Counted from the first letter of the stretch, positions 24,642 through 39,000 are shown. The stretch is 64,000 nucleotides of DNA from Setaria digitata (GCA_003640385.1 RCAB01000029.1:1-64000); one strand, 5' to 3'. Translations and numbers: made by a program. Notes: generated by a model from the sequence alone, not told the origin.

Positions 24642-25542
24642 AGGGCTGAATTGTGAAGTGATAAGGATGATCGATAGATTAACGTTGGATAACCCAAATA
24701 TGACAAGGTTAACAGACTGGTACCCAAACATTTGGACAAATCATCCCAAAATTACAGTGAAATGAATCGGATTGTTCGTTCAGCCTTGAAGATGAAGGAG
24801 TAGTGGAAAAATGATCGGTGGGAAAATTGCTACTGGCATATATCGGGAGAAGGAAATGTATGAATCATTTTCAGAAAGATTAAATGGAAATGAAAAAAAA
24901 AAGTTTTTTCTTTTCTTTTTTGAAGTTATATAAATAAAGTGGTAGTGATGATTAGAAGAAATATCGAATAAATGTGTGTTAAATTGCAAAAAGTAAAAGT
25001 ATTTGTGAATTATTTTGTTCGAAGACAAAGAAAAAAAAAAAAATTTGAAATCAAAAATCAAATGAATAAATTGAAATTTTAATTTATATGAGTTAATATT
25101 ATCAAATAGCTCCGAAATATTAGCAATACTGCGTCAGTGATCATTTTAATGCCGAATAGATTAATGAACCACTGGTAATTATGGATCAAAGACGAATCAA
25201 TAGGTTCAGTAGAAATAGCCTCAGAACCCCTAGATCTATTTATTCAAATTGCTGTCGGTTGCTAGCTCAACCATATGTATAGCATTTATTCCATCTGTTA
25301 TTGTTGAAAGCTTTCCAAACCATTTACCTACCAAATCACTGCCATTCTTCCAGCTCACAAGACAGGTATGAGTTATCCATCCATCCATCCTTTTGAGCTG
25401 AATGAATGAATCAAAACATTTTCAGATTCCTCTCCCGTTCATTCTTTCAAGGACTCCAACTGCTCATTCTTTGTCCTATGGAAATGTTTATGTCCACTAA
25501 TAGTTGCGATATTCGCCAAGTAGAACTGAATAATGATTGGTA

Positions 25543-25574
25543 TGTGTGTGTGTGTGTGTGTCTGTCTGTCTGTG
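25543..25574. repeat. TG/TCTG microsatellite
   Basis: A TG run is followed directly by TCTG units. A similar TCTG tract occurs at about 29585-29600. Confidence 0.92.
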
Positions 25575-28500
25575 CGGGGTGTGTGTATGAGCTGTTATTT
25601 CTATTAGTTCCATTTTTATTGTTGTTAAGTGAGGAATGGAAGAAGGAACGAACGGCATGAGGAAAATCGAAGAGAGGAGAATTATCGGGAAGATAAGGAG
25701 GGGACAGTCCGAAAGACCGATTTCTGGAATTGATGGATTTGCCGGCCGTTCTGTCCCTATGTGCTTCTTCTTATCCCGTAATTTCATCTTTTATAATGCT
25801 ACTCCTTTCCAGTAGCAGACAGACAGACATATCGCGCACTACTGATGATAATTATCCTCTCCCGATAGTAGTAATTAATCTTTTTGTAGCAGTAGAGGGC
25901 TTCCGGCTTGTTTCGACCATTGCTTGCTACATTCACAAATATAATCGCTTTTTCATTTAGCTTGTAATAATTCTTCCAATTAATGAACAGTAGCAGCACA
26001 GCCACAAACTTTGCCAAATACTTCACTTACTGACAGTTCTGCAAAAGTAAATTCTTTATTAGTTCTATCAAGTTTCTTTTTTTCTAATCTATTAAGCTTA
26101 CTGCAAACTACTAGTCTATCGCATTAGCGCCTATCCGGTACTAAATTCAGTTCATGAAAATGAAACTTTACTTTCTCTCCCTCTTTTTCTCCCTCTATTT
26201 CTCTGTGCTGACTCATTCTTGGAAACATTTTCCTTTAAAAGTAATAAGCTAGCAATAAGCTATTTCAAAATATTCCCCTAAATATCAGACATAGCATTCT
26301 TATTATTCGACGTTTAATGAATGATTATTGCACACTCTGCTAGCAATATTTGTATTTTTAGTCTTGTGAGCTAGCAGTACCTGAGATAGTTATCATTATA
26401 AACTATCAAATTATCACAAATTAACGATGCAGCTGACTTTGAAGTATTCAAAATCATCATTGCTACAGTGAGATCATTTATAATACATATTTGAAATTAT
26501 TGTCATTGTTATATGATTTCCATCATAATCTGTTACGAAATCGTAATAGCTTATTATTTTCCTTCAATTTCCTAATAAATTCCTATCATTATGATAACCT
26601 TTCAAAGTGTTTTTCTTCCCTAACCTTATTGCGCTCTTTTTTTTTTTGTCGAGTAGCATCTCTCTTCTAAATATAACTTCATTCCATCTTGTTTTAATGG
26701 CGATGGCATTCTGTTGAATATCTATTATCTGACAGACAGTCATGAAGTATTTCAGGCTTTTAGACTAACCATTTAATGGTTTTAATGAAAAAACGATGAT
26801 GAGATTGGTAGATTCCGGATGGAGTCATTCATGAATTACTAAAGAAAAATGACTCAAAGTGCCAGTGAGAAACCCTTTCTTTTTTCCATTTTTTCCACTA
26901 ATCCGGTTGCTAGTTCGGCCATCATTAGTTTGAATTGACTCATCAACAATTAAACGACTTTGTTTTCCTGGCTTCTTGTTTTATGCTCTGAAATATGCCC
27001 CAAACACTTTTAAACTAACCTCTCTCTCTCTCTATATATATACATAGTTCAAAATATTCATGTTCGGAATAGATTTCTTGCGTTAATTATAGAAATTAGA
27101 TTTATCCCGATGTATAAAAAAATATTATTTTGTTTTGTTATAGTTATTTATACAAATGAAAGCTTCATTTGTTACAGAATAATGATATAACAAATTTTTT
27201 GGAAATAATTTAATTTATGGAATGTTTGAAATTCTTTCTTTCTTTTTTTAAATAATTTCCAACTAAGCAAGAGGAGAATGAATGAAGCCTTTCATTAACA
27301 TCAACTCAAATATCCATCTTTCCAGTCTCTTACATTTGCTTTTTACTTTCATTCATTAATTCAAAGAATTGCGAAGTATTTCCTCTCCGGATGGCGTTTA
27401 GTATGAGAGATATACAAACGCCTATGAAACTTCAGAATCGTGTTAAAAAAAAAAAAAAAAAAAAAAATGTCTACAATGTATTTTCACTAACAGTTTTGAG
27501 AAGACAAACTTTCTGATTTCTATGATGCTACTGGGAAGATTTTTTTTCCTTCAAAATAAATCATTTTCATGTATTTCTGCTTAGTTTTATAAGTTATTTG
27601 TCTTTGCTATGAATAAATAACACTGGCATTGCAAAACTTTGCGAAAGGAATTTTACAAAACAATGCATAAATCTAAATGAACAAAATGTCGGCATCCGTT
27701 ATTTTAATTCCAATCCGAAGTTCTTGCAATATCTCAGTTCTAAGCTGAGATCCTTACAATATCTTAATTCCTATTTCAGTTAATATTTTTTATCATACTT
27801 AATTGGTAATGATTATAAACCATGTGAGAGCTAATCATTATGAATTCGGCTTATTCCGGGTACTGTTATTGTAGGATATAATCTTCCTAAATTTAATTTT
27901 ACCTTATAATCAGATAGCTAAGCGAATTTTATGAAATTTTCGAAAGTATCGCAAATTGAGTAAAGTTTTAACTGTAATTTGAAATTATTTCAATTTAAGA
28001 TAAATTAATGATAGTTTTTCTCATTAAGTTAATATAATTTTTTTCTTTTCAAATATCAGTAACAGAACCAGGCCATACTTTCGCTCCTGAAAGTATGTTT
28101 TAATCCATTCAGTGATTAATGAATCTTTTTTCATATCTTCTAAGACAGATTTATCACAATCCGAATTTTATGCCGGGATTTCTGAAAGACGAAATTCCGA
28201 ATACAAGACCTATTCATCAAACTCCTTCATCCTACGATAGCTAAATATGAATTATAAGTATACTGACTTTGAGAGAATGCGCTTTTAGAGCTAGATTCTA
28301 GCTTAAAGTCATCCGAAGCGCTAAATTTCATTACCTAAGCTCATGAGGATCTTAGTTTTTGAATGAAACAAAAATGCGAGTCTCGAGAAACTTAATAGCA
28401 GAATGAAGCCAAGTTGGCATTTTTGCTATTTGCCTAATTCTACTTCCCTTCAGTGAATGCTTTAAAAGAAAGAAAATTCTCAGTACTTCTATTCCTGTTC

Positions 28501-29113
28501 CACGGTTTTACCTAGAAGCAGTCACTGTATCTGGGGATAATTTAATTGAAATTAATGTTAATCTAATTTGTAATCAAATTAAACTCAGATGCCCAAAAAA
28601 AAAAAAAAAAAAAAATTGTTTAGTAAATTTGGAACTTCCTGTTACACTCTTTTTTATTTCAGAAGATAGTAAATACGAAGCTACTGACCTAAGATCAGTA
28701 TTGATATGTAATCTTCGGTTTTCCATTTCTGTGTTTTTCGAAGGAAATTACAAACGAAGAGATGCTTAGTTAAAAAGCTTTGAAATTCCAATGATTCTGT
28801 TACGCCAAAGATCACTTATTTGTCAAGCTCACTAATCAATCTTCGCTTAGCTTAATCGATCTTGATCTTGCAAATTTACGCTAATTTAAATCCATTTATA
28901 TATTCGTATTTTTATCATGATAATGCTCTTCCAGGTGAACATTCTATGTACAAATCCATGCTTTCCTGGTTCAACAGAAATGGCTTTAGACCACTTATCA
29001 GTTTATCACTCTGATAAAGATATCATCACACAGAAAAACATATCGCTTCTTCCTTTTCATCTGTTTCCCTTCGTAAGCAAATGAAATTATGTGGAGCAAA
29101 TTAACCGCTCACA

Positions 29114-29342
29114 TAGGTTTGTTTGATTTCACATATTCCATTTAACTCATAAGCAGCAATTATCACTCATACACATCCCACCTGATTTATAAGCAGTAAT
29201 TACTTCCAAGGTTTGTTTAGCCTCAAACACTTCATTTAATTCAAAAGCATTAATTATCACTCATAAGGTTTGTTTCCATTTAATTCAAAAGCACTAATTA
29301 TCGGTTATAAAATTCGTTTCCATTTAATTCAGAAGCATTTCA
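29114..29342. repeat. Degenerate minisatellite, about 50-60-base period
   Basis: Four to five diverged copies share AGGTTTGTTT, CATTTAATTCA-AAGCA and AATTATCACTCAT in order. The copies at about 29210-29270 and 29270-29320 are the most alike. It looks like an old decaying tandem array. Confidence 0.7.
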
Positions 29343-30540
29343 CTTATGTGCTGTTGCTACTAAAAAATTTTAAAGAAAAAAATTCTGGAGGAAAAAAAAA
29401 GACAGAAATGGATGCGTTATAAATATTAACAATCTCATAAAAATAGGCAATAAATCAAGTCCTATGAGCAAAATTTTTCCATTATTAATTAAAGCCATAT
29501 GAGTGGGTAGACTTCAGTTGAGAATTCCACCAAGCTAAAATATATCTAGACTAGTCTGACCGTATCCAAATATGCTAAGAATGTGTCTGTCTGTCTGTCT
29601 CGATATTTTTTTTCCTCCAGTTGTCCCATTTTAATTTAGTGATGAAAAATAGCTGAGTGATAGAATTAGGGATAACAGCGCTAATAGGAAACCAAACCTT
29701 CGGGCTCTTTCATCTCCCTGGTCAATACCGCCACTTATTTCCATCTCATTTCATCCCAATTTCATTCTTAGTTTGTCTGCAGCAAACTGGAAGGAAGGAA
29801 TGATACTATCGACGTTTTCTTTCGCAGATCATTGAAGGATATTCGGAACTTAAAATTTTTCATTCACCTTTGCTTACGTCATACTCATTAGTGAATTATG
29901 CGTGATGAATGAGTAAAATTCATTAAGTGTGGTCACTAAGTTTTGAAGGAAAAAAATTAGAGTTAAATTTTTGATATGAATTAATTAAGCATAAGTTGAA
30001 AAAAAAGTTAATCAAAGAATAGCAATTATAATGCGAAGTAAGCAATGAGCTATTCATTCAAAATATTCATCGCAGTACTTAAAAAAAGGGAATTTCAGGC
30101 TTATGGTTAGCACATATAGATCGAGACCAGGGTGAAAGTACAAAAACACAACTCCGAGAGAGTTGTTCCTTATCAGTACTTAATCAGCAACATTTGTCCA
30201 TCGTAAGGAATTCCAAAAGTTCTGATAATTTGCATCGTGTAGTATTGCATGTCACTCCACCAACGTCTCGGAAAGCGAGTGTTTTTTTCAATTTGAGGTT
30301 TTTTTCTTTTTTTTTTGACTGATCCCTAGGATTATTATCAAACGAAAAAATAAAATAAAAAATGATAAAAATATAGCTTATTTATAGAAATGTGTAAAAA
30401 TGATAAAGTATATAAATATAGCTTATGTTTTTTTACTGATACTGAATTATAATGCTAAGTTTTCACAATATGGTAATGTAATTTAAGGAAATTGGAAATA
30501 AAATACTAAATAAAATATGTTGCTGTATTGTATTTTCGAT

Positions 30541-30604
30541 TATATATATAATCGGAAATATAAAATAAATAAATAACTAAACGAATATATATATATATAA
30601 TATA

Positions 30605-30654
<50 letters not shown>

Positions 30655-30721
30655 ATATATAAAAAATAATATATATATTATTTTTAAATAAAATAAATAA
30701 TATATATATATATTCGTTTAG
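30541..30721. repeat. Large AT palindrome/TA microsatellite
   Basis: CTAAACGAATATATAT near 30577 and its reverse complement ending at TTCGTTTAG (30721) flank an inner TA-rich core. The core contains a second self-complementary stretch at about 30662-30685. The whole region could extrude as a cruciform. It lies about 185 bases upstream of the first mapped kinase exon. Confidence 0.85.
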
Positions 30722-30905
30722 TATATATATATGTTTATTTATTTATTTGTTTATTTATTTATTTATTTATTCATTTATTTTATTTTATTTTATTTACATA
30801 TTTTTCCTATAGTTACAACTAAAATGAGGATCTAGAGAATGAAAATGCTGATAAATCGACTTTGCATAGGTGTCATTTAAACAAGTTTTTCATTTTCTGT
30901 TGCAG

Positions 30906-33900
30906 AAAATCAAGAAAGCGTGAAAAATATGGTTGGAAAGATGATCGAAATAATGAGAATGATGCCGATAAGAAAGTAAATAGTGGCGGTACTTTTGGAA
31001 CCTACAAAAAGCATCCTGATAGAATAAGACCCAAAAATGATAAGAATTCACCAATACCTTCCGTTTCGTCCACTCTCAAAAATGACGATATGGCGCAGTC
31101 GTGGCAATCGTCAAACTTGAGCACATCCAGGTAATTATTTATATTTCTGAAATAAATTGCTACGGCTTAAATTGCTGTCATTATAAAGCGTAAATGAAAA
31201 AAAGAAAAAATGCAGTAATCGATGGAAGCTGAAGATAAGTTCTTTTTTCAAATTTTTTGAAATTTTTTTTTTTAAACAAATCTAACAACCAGTCAGTTCA
31301 TCAATATTTTCTTTTTATTGATTAACTTAGTTTTTTCTTTCGATTAATTATAATTATAATTGGCCACGATGATAAATAAGAACTGGATTTATATCACCTA
31401 ATTTTTTTCTTTAGTTGTAATATTCGTGTTTCATAAAATCCTATAAGTGATAAATTTCTTAAATTTTCTTCAATTTTTTCTTTTTTATTTTTCTCCTACT
31501 AGCTTTTTTTTTCTTCACTTAATTGAAAAAATATGTCGCCATTTGTAACACTTTTTAAAATCATTATTATAACTCATAATTTTTGATTGGAGCGCTACTG
31601 AAAATAGTTCAGATGATATAAAAATGTTAGTAATGGCTAAAATAATGAATTGTTGCAATAAGTTATTAATAATTATATTAGTTAATATAATAACGATGAT
31701 GATAATTACAATAGGTTGATAGTTAAGATAACAGCAAGCTGATATTGATAAGCAATATTTTCAATCTTAATTATCCAAATATTTTATTAGAAGTATATAG
31801 CTATAGGATGATGATATTTATTTTAATGATAATGATAATGACAATAAAGTGATACCAGTGTGTAATAGTTTATTTTTGTGCATTGTAGAAGTTTGTTCAA
31901 CCTATTTCGGACGACACGATCGCGTTCGGGCACCACTAATTGTATTGTATCGGTCCGTCCGGATCCCTGCTGTTCATCATCCGCTTCCGATCCTCGGTAT
32001 GAATCTATATGCTCGACAATGCTTTTTTTATTTCTTATCAATTGAATTTTCAATTTTTAAATTTTCCAAATTTTACTGTTTTTTTTTCTTTTCATTAATA
32101 TCAATACTGTTGTTGAATAGGAACTACTTCGCAATTTATGATTTTAGTTCTAGGAAATTTCAAAATCTATTTCGGCCAACCAAACTGTAGTTTTGTAAAT
32201 ATATTAGGAATTTCGATAAAATCGTAGAATCTATTTTTTTTTTTTCTTTTCTGAAGAAATCTTTTCGAATTATTTCACTGATTTTATAGGTCCACGTTAA
32301 GCTCAATGGAAGAAAAACGTAGTTCGTCAGTGATCCGTCGTCGAAGACCACGATCAGCACATTTAGATCCAAATACCTTAGTTTTTCCACCTAGGGTATG
32401 TTTTAATAGCTTTTAATTAAGAAAATTATTATACAAGTATTCCGGAAATTAACGTAATGCTCAGTATATTACATTTACAGCTTGGCAAAGATATGTCTTC
32501 CGAAAAATTTTTAAGGTTTTAAGTAATATGATTACTTTGACCGCAATTTTCATTAAAAATTAACTTGTTTCTTGTACTGTAACTGTTTTTTTTTCCATCG
32601 AAACATTTTTCTCATCTCTGGTTATATCCCGAAAGTAACTCTTTTCAGGAAATGCCCATTCAGAATATCAATGAATTATACAGGCGAATTGAGAAATTAG
32701 GTGAAGGTAGCTATGCAATTGTTTATAAATGCGAGAGCAGGTATCATCCTTGTCACATGATAGACTGTAATTTGATACTTTGTCATTAAGCAGAATACTT
32801 CAAGCATTAATAGTAGACTATTTAAATAAACTAAAAAAAATCACCCCATTGATAGTGTGTGGTGAATAGTATGTATTTTTTAAATATTTATTTACTCAGT
32901 TTGTAAATTTAAACCGGTCAACTTGTAGAAGCGATGGTAGCATTGTTGCACTGAAGGAAATTAAAATTCACAATCAAGAAGGATTACCATTCACTGCTAT
33001 CAGAGAAGGTCCGATAAAATTTTCTTATCACTTAATCCGAAATTTTTAGTCTTGCATATAATAAGGCATAGATTTTTCTTTTCAATTTATAAAATGCATT
33101 TCCAAAAAAAAAATTTTTTTTTTTTTGAAATTACCGTTAATATGATTTGATAGATGTAATTCTTTTTCTTCTGTTGTGAAGGCTTTGTATGCGATAGAAG
33201 GAGGAATGAAGAAAAAGAGCTGTTGCGAAGGCTAATTACACTAATTAGTCGAAATTTTTTTAATATCTTTTTCTTATCATCTGAAGATTGGTCCTTCTAT
33301 TCTATTCTTTTTGTTTAATATTTATTCTTTAAGCATCATTACTGCGTGCTTTGCGACATTCCAATATTGTGACATTGCATGATATTGTTCATGAACAGAA
33401 TTCATTGGTTTTTGTTTTCGAATATATGGTAGGTTTTTGAAATTCCAATTTAAATTTTCACTTGAATTTACATATTAATATCATTTAATTTGGCACATAT
33501 GTTCATTGTTTAAAGTTTTACGCTATACAATTTATGCATGAAAACTTTTATAGTTTAATTTCATAAACTAAACAGAGTAAAAGTTTGATTTGGTTCGACT
33601 TTTGTAATTCACTTCATTCCTAAAATACTACTGCTTTGTGCATTTTTTACTTTTAGAAATAAGTTTTTTTTTCTCTTTTTTTTTTTTTTTTAACAGAAAT
33701 TTCAAAAAAATCTATATTCTTTGTCGAGTATTTGCTATCTAAGCTGTGAATAAATATTCCTCTATTAGACAGGCTAATATTTGTTATTTATTGTACAACG
33801 AGCAAAAAGTATTTTTGACATAAATTAACTTTGAATCATTGACCTTTATGAATTTTTGCTTAAAAAAAAAAAAAGGAAAAAACTTTTTGCATTTTACAGA

Positions 33901-35469
33901 AGACAGATTTGAGTAAATATCTAGAAGTGCATAGTACTGGACTGGAGCAAATGCAAGTTCGACTCTTCCTATTTCAGTTACTTCGTGGTCTTGCTTTTTG
34001 TCATGCCAAGAAAATTCTGCACAGGTACATTTATTAAAAGAAATTTTTTTAATATTTCGTATATAATTTTCATTTAGCTTTTTTAATCGTTAATTTTCTT
34101 AAAAAAGTACAGTTTTGCATCATGTTATGCTTTTTAAAAAAAAAAAAAAAAATTTTAGAATTTTTTTAACTTTTATAATTGTTCTGTTGCTTTTCATCCA
34201 TCATTTTCATGTGTTTTTTTAGGGATTTAAAGCCACAAAATCTATTATTAAATGATAATGGCGAATTGAAATTGGCTGATTTCGGCCTGGCTCGGGCAAA
34301 ATCAGTACCAAGTCGAACTTATTCACATGAAGTAGTAACGTTATGGTTAGTATATTTCTGTAAAGTGCGAAAAACTTTTAATAAACTTGCTGCTTTGGTG
34401 AATTTTGAGTCTGTAGCAATAGATTTGGCCACTATTCACTTGAATTAGTGAATTCCAATTTTTAGATTTCCGTTAATCTGTAATCGTTAATTCATCAGCT
34501 GCTAAGTTCCGCTCTTGTCGAACGTTTGCTTTTATTTGATTACTTATGACAAGGTGAGANTACTTTAATGAATGGTGTTTCCGCTCTTGTCGAACGTTTG
34601 CTTTTATTTGATTACTTATGACAAGGTGAGATGAAGCATTCTTAAGGGGTGAAATACTGGAATAATGAATTTATTCGAAATTGCAAATTGAATAAATAAT
34701 TTTTCGAGATTTCTCTCTTAGGTATCGGCCTCCAGATGTGCTACTCGGTTCAACGGACTATTCCACATCTCTCGATTTATGGTTCGTCTTTCTTCTGTTG
34801 TTGCTTTGACCTTTTTCCTAAAATGCTGTTCGGAAATACTTGTAAAATATATTTTTATGCATAGGAGTGTCTTTTTTTGAGTATTTCAGGGGTGTAGGAT
34901 GTATATTCGCTGAAATGTGTACAGGTGTGGCGCTTTTTCCAGGTACAAAGGATGTCAATGATCAATTAGATCGGATATTTAGTATCAGAGGTTAGGAATT
35001 TCAGATTGAACAATACAAACTTATGTGATCATCTTGCAGCCTGAGATGTGGAATTTCTTTTTAGGTATACCTGATGCGAAAAAATGGCCTGAAGTACTTA
35101 AGCTGCCTCATTATTCACCTGGATTTTATCCACCATATCGAGAGCTAGCTTGGGATGAGATACACAAATCTTTGATAAAACTGAAAAATGGTCAGTCACT
35201 GTTATCACTTTTTCTGCAGGTAAGATCATTGAAATTTCATTTCTTCAACACTCAAATTTTTGCTATTTTTTTTCGAATTATACTTACTAATTAAGTCTAA
35301 AATCTCTTAATTTCAGTTGAATCCAGCGGATCGAATATCAGCAAACGGTGCTATGATGCATCCTTATTTTGGATGCTTCCCATCCAGTATCCATCTGCTA
35401 CCACCTACAGCTTCCATTTACTCATTACCGAAAATACGCTCCCTTCAATACTCAGCTCTTACTGTATAA
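30906..35469 (+). CDS. cdk14: PFTAIRE-type cyclin-dependent kinase, CDK14/15 family (11 exons mapped, 5' end open)
   Basis: Exons 30906-31130, 32290-32395, 32649-32740, 32929-33008, 33334-33428, 33900-34024, 34223-34345, 34722-34781, 34890-34990, 35065-35219 and 35317-35469 join in phase to TAA. The kinase domain is complete: glycine loop [11 protein letters not shown], lysine in IVALKEIKI, the diagnostic PFTAIRE helix ([20 protein letters not shown]), [19 protein letters not shown], and activation segment [16 protein letters not shown]. This family acts with cyclin Y at membranes and in Wnt and cell-cycle signalling; that is family knowledge. The N-terminus is basic and Ser-rich ([14 protein letters not shown]). 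The first mapped exon begins in phase 2, so at least one upstream exon is expected; otherwise translation could start at the in-frame ATG at 31090. An AATAAA at 36017-36022 could end the transcript. The hinge region [12 protein letters not shown] differs from the usual GTP-x-E form. Confidence 0.92.
34507..34631. repeat. Direct duplication across an assembly N inside a kinase intron (likely artefact)
   Basis: A 53-base segment starting TTCCGCTCTTGTCGAACG occurs at 34507-34559 and again at 34579-34631, with an N at 34560. It lies wholly within the intron between exons ending at 34345 and starting at 34722, so the coding model is unaffected. Confidence 0.85.
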
Positions 35470-36016
35470 TTAGAGTAATTATCGTTTTAGCATTAATTAC
35501 TGGTGAATCACCGAAGTGCTCAAATCTGCTTTACTTCATTTCCAACATAGCTTCCGTTCAGTGAAACTTTGCATCTTGAATTTTATCCATTTCGTTTGAA
35601 ATCGAATCGAAATGTGAGAACTGCGAGTTTTTTTGATTTTGTTGAATGTGTAAATCTTAATTAGATCTTGATTTTCATTCTTCTGATAGATTTCTATCAA
35701 AGAAATAGTTGACAGGAAATACTGAAGAAATCAATGATATATATATTGTTGATGATAAAACTATTGCTCGATTTTGACATCCTTTTACCTGAGAGAAATT
35801 TAGAGCTTATCCCCCCATTACGGTGAAAAGGATTTAATGGAAAAATTCCTCGGCTCAAATTTTACAAAAATTTATTTTTTGGCACATATCATTCCATAAC
35901 TTTTTTTTTTTTTTTTTTTTTGTTGCTTGTTGATAACTAATTACATTTGTAATTATTAAAAAATCAATTAATTTGAAATTTGTTCACTCGTCAAAATGCT
36001 TCTTATTTTTCTTCTA

Positions 36017-36022
36017 AATAAA
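36017..36022 (+). promoter_or_regulatory. Candidate poly(A) signal AATAAA of the kinase gene
   Basis: AATAAA lies 548 bases past the kinase stop codon, in an AT-rich context where chance matches are common. It is therefore only a candidate. Confidence 0.35.
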
Positions 36023-39000
36023 GAAAGCACACAACACAGCATTGTTTTTTTTTTTCCGTTTCCTCTTTTAAGGAAAATATCATCAGTGTGTGACTTCAAT
36101 AAAAATAAAGAATCCTTTTATTCTTTAAATTTTAAATAGTAATTTTATTAAACAGTTAATAAAAGTTTATTCAACTTCAACCTCTTTAAAATTTAAATTG
36201 AGGTTATAAGAATGCAGTGGAACTGGTAATATACCAAATGATTGAACTAACAAACTAAAAAAAAATAGTACCCACATCCTACTGCAAGTACATGATGAAT
36301 TTGTCAAAGAAGCACATTTCAGTCTTACTCTAAAAACAGAAAACTTATAATCATTGCCTTATGCAGTGATAGCAATTTTAGCTATCACTATAATCGAGAG
36401 ATGTTGTGTTAATGCCAGTCATACTGTGTATGCTAAATTAAAATTAAAATTAAAATTAAATTATGCTCTTTTTCTGCCATATTTCAAGTTTATCATCGAA
36501 GTGTGTCAAATTTCGAATTCTGAATCTGGGGAACCTTCCTAATTCATTTCAAGCCCTCTTCAAGCCATAAAGTGGAATATTTGTGAAGAGGATATCAGTG
36601 TTAAAATTTAATTACTTCTTCAGTTCCACTACATCTCATTTGGTCACTAATTTAAATCCTTTTCATCATTTTAAATCAGTTTAAAAATCGTAATGTGAAA
36701 AATATGACAAAGTGGAGTGGCAATTTTTTTTTTTTTTGTTTTGCTCAAACTAACAATCTTTAAAAGCAAATGAAAATAAATTTGTGTCACTCTCTCGGTT
36801 TTCAGTTGCAAAAGTGAGGAACATTTGTGAAGTACGGCTACTATCAACTGCTTTGTAATTTTGGTATGAAATTTAAATTTTAACATTAGAGTCAGACCAG
36901 GTGAACACCAACTAGAAAAAGATACCACGCTGATCAGATCGATTCTTCTGGTTCAAATGCAGTGCTGAAAAAAAAAAAGTCACTAAGTTCTGATGTATGA
37001 AAACGGAAATGTTGTTTCAAGTAATGAAAGTTTCGTGAACTTGATTCTGCTCAATAGATTTTAAAAATTTCCAGTTTTATTGAACTTGGGCGAAATATTT
37101 GACATTAAAATATCATTTCCATATCCTTATTTTAATTTGTTTTCATATGCATTCCTTTATGATTTTAAATTTGAAAAAAAAAAAGCCAACATTCCATTTC
37201 TCATTCTTTCTCTTTTCATTGCTTTTTGCGTTCTCATTTGGCTTTCTAATTTCAAAATAATTATAATTCCACCACTGAAGACAACGCCCATTGTCCAGAT
37301 TAGATTTTTCTGCAGAATTGTTCCAAATTAGCCAAGTTATTTCAGCAATTTTTACCTTTGTTTTTGTTCGCTTTTTTTTTTTTTTTTTAAATTTGGCTTA
37401 AGCAAAATTTCTCGCATAATTCTGATCTATAGAATCAATTTTCGGAAAAAGTAGCTAGCACCAATGATAGTTATTGTATCTGTAAAGTTTTAGTTTATTC
37501 AATAGTTATCCTACAAATGATTGGCGCATACTTCCATACATATAGTATATCATGCTGAAAACACAAATTTCAAATGAATGGTAAGAGGAAGAGTTAGTTA
37601 TTGAGATTTTAACAATCTTCATTTAGACTAATCGTCTGAGAAAACCAAAAGTGAAAAGAAAAGTTGAGGAAAAGAGTATTGTAAAAAAGATAACTACTCA
37701 TAAAATTAAGTGTGAAATGATAAGGAAGTTATCAGATAATCAAAAAAAAACGAAAAAAAGTGTGACTCAGATGTGACTTTCTTCTGTATTCTGAATCCTT
37801 CTGAAGCGATATTACAAGTAAAATTTTCATCATTTTACATCCCTACAATAATGAAATGTAGTTAAATGTAAATTTAATTGATGTAATTAAATTTAATAAA
37901 TGTAATTAATTAAATGTAAATGTAATTGGACGCGGTCACAGCATTTATTTTATTAGTGTAAGATAAATGATCTTGATTTTAATTAATTAACAATGCTAAG
38001 AAGCTCATTGTATGATAATGTCACTTAAAGGATAATAATTAAATTATTTTGAATTACTTGATTTATCCTGGAATTAATCAGAACTGGCAATAATTCTCCA
38101 AGTATGTTGAGTTTGAAAATTAAAAATTACCAATGGTTATCCTCAAATTACAAATTCTCTATTCTATAGGAAAAAAAAAAATCTTTATTTAAAAGTTTAA
38201 ACTTCTCCAGAAAATATTAATGTTAATGGTTTATTTCTTTTTTTGATTACTATTTATTTTAAGCATTCTTTTATAACAAGAAACCAAAAAAAAAATAATA
38301 ATTTAAAATGATTTTCCTCTTCATTGCATTTTTAAATAATGCAAAATTAAATCAAAATTCTTCTTTCAGTCTAAATTGATTTTCTTTTCTGCTCGAAATA
38401 TTTCATTAGTTTTTACTTTTCAATGCTTGCATTTCTAAACTATATTTCTGTAAAATAAATAATTGTAAATGATTTTCTTTTCGTTTCCCGAATAAGTGAG
38501 TAAATTAAAAACGCTTCGATGAACACGTTTGTTACGTTTTCAAAAAGTTTTGAAAGGAACCGAAAGTAAGGAGAACAGGAAGAAATGTCATAATCTGTGT
38601 CCTTCTTTTTTTTTTATTATTATTATCTTTTACTTTTTTATTAGAAAATTAAGAAATGTGAAAAATTAAGTATTACCTGTCCAAGATTTGTTAGGCTTCA
38701 ATATTAATCAGATCATTTTGTGGCTTAAAATTATTTTGTCTTGATCTTTGTTATAAACTTATAACCAATGCCAGCTTCACTTATTCTAACGAATTCAGAT
38801 GCTATGCAGCATGAATTGAATAGAGAATCTATGAAACATAGCTTCTGTTTATTCTCTCATTTCAAATTATCACAGCAAATTTCACATTTTAATTCAATTC
38901 AATCTTTTTTTTTTAATTTCAAATAATTCAAAATATTGCACGAAAGATTTTTCACATCCTATTTTCATCGTATCATATAGTGAAAGTTTTCAACATCTAA

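Larger units (their letters stand above)
13621..30905. other. Gene-poor region of about 17 kb
   Basis: I find no gene I can support on either strand. Open frames of 60-95 codons occur, but they lack splice context and family resemblance, and many translate low-complexity tracts. The region holds poly-T and poly-A runs, GA, TG and TA microsatellites, AT-rich hairpins (14447, 18893, 30577), a 74-base direct repeat (18981/19288), short degenerate repeats (22242, 29114) and one assembly join with flanking duplication (16596). It may include a long 5' intron or regulatory region of the downstream kinase gene. Confidence 0.55.
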
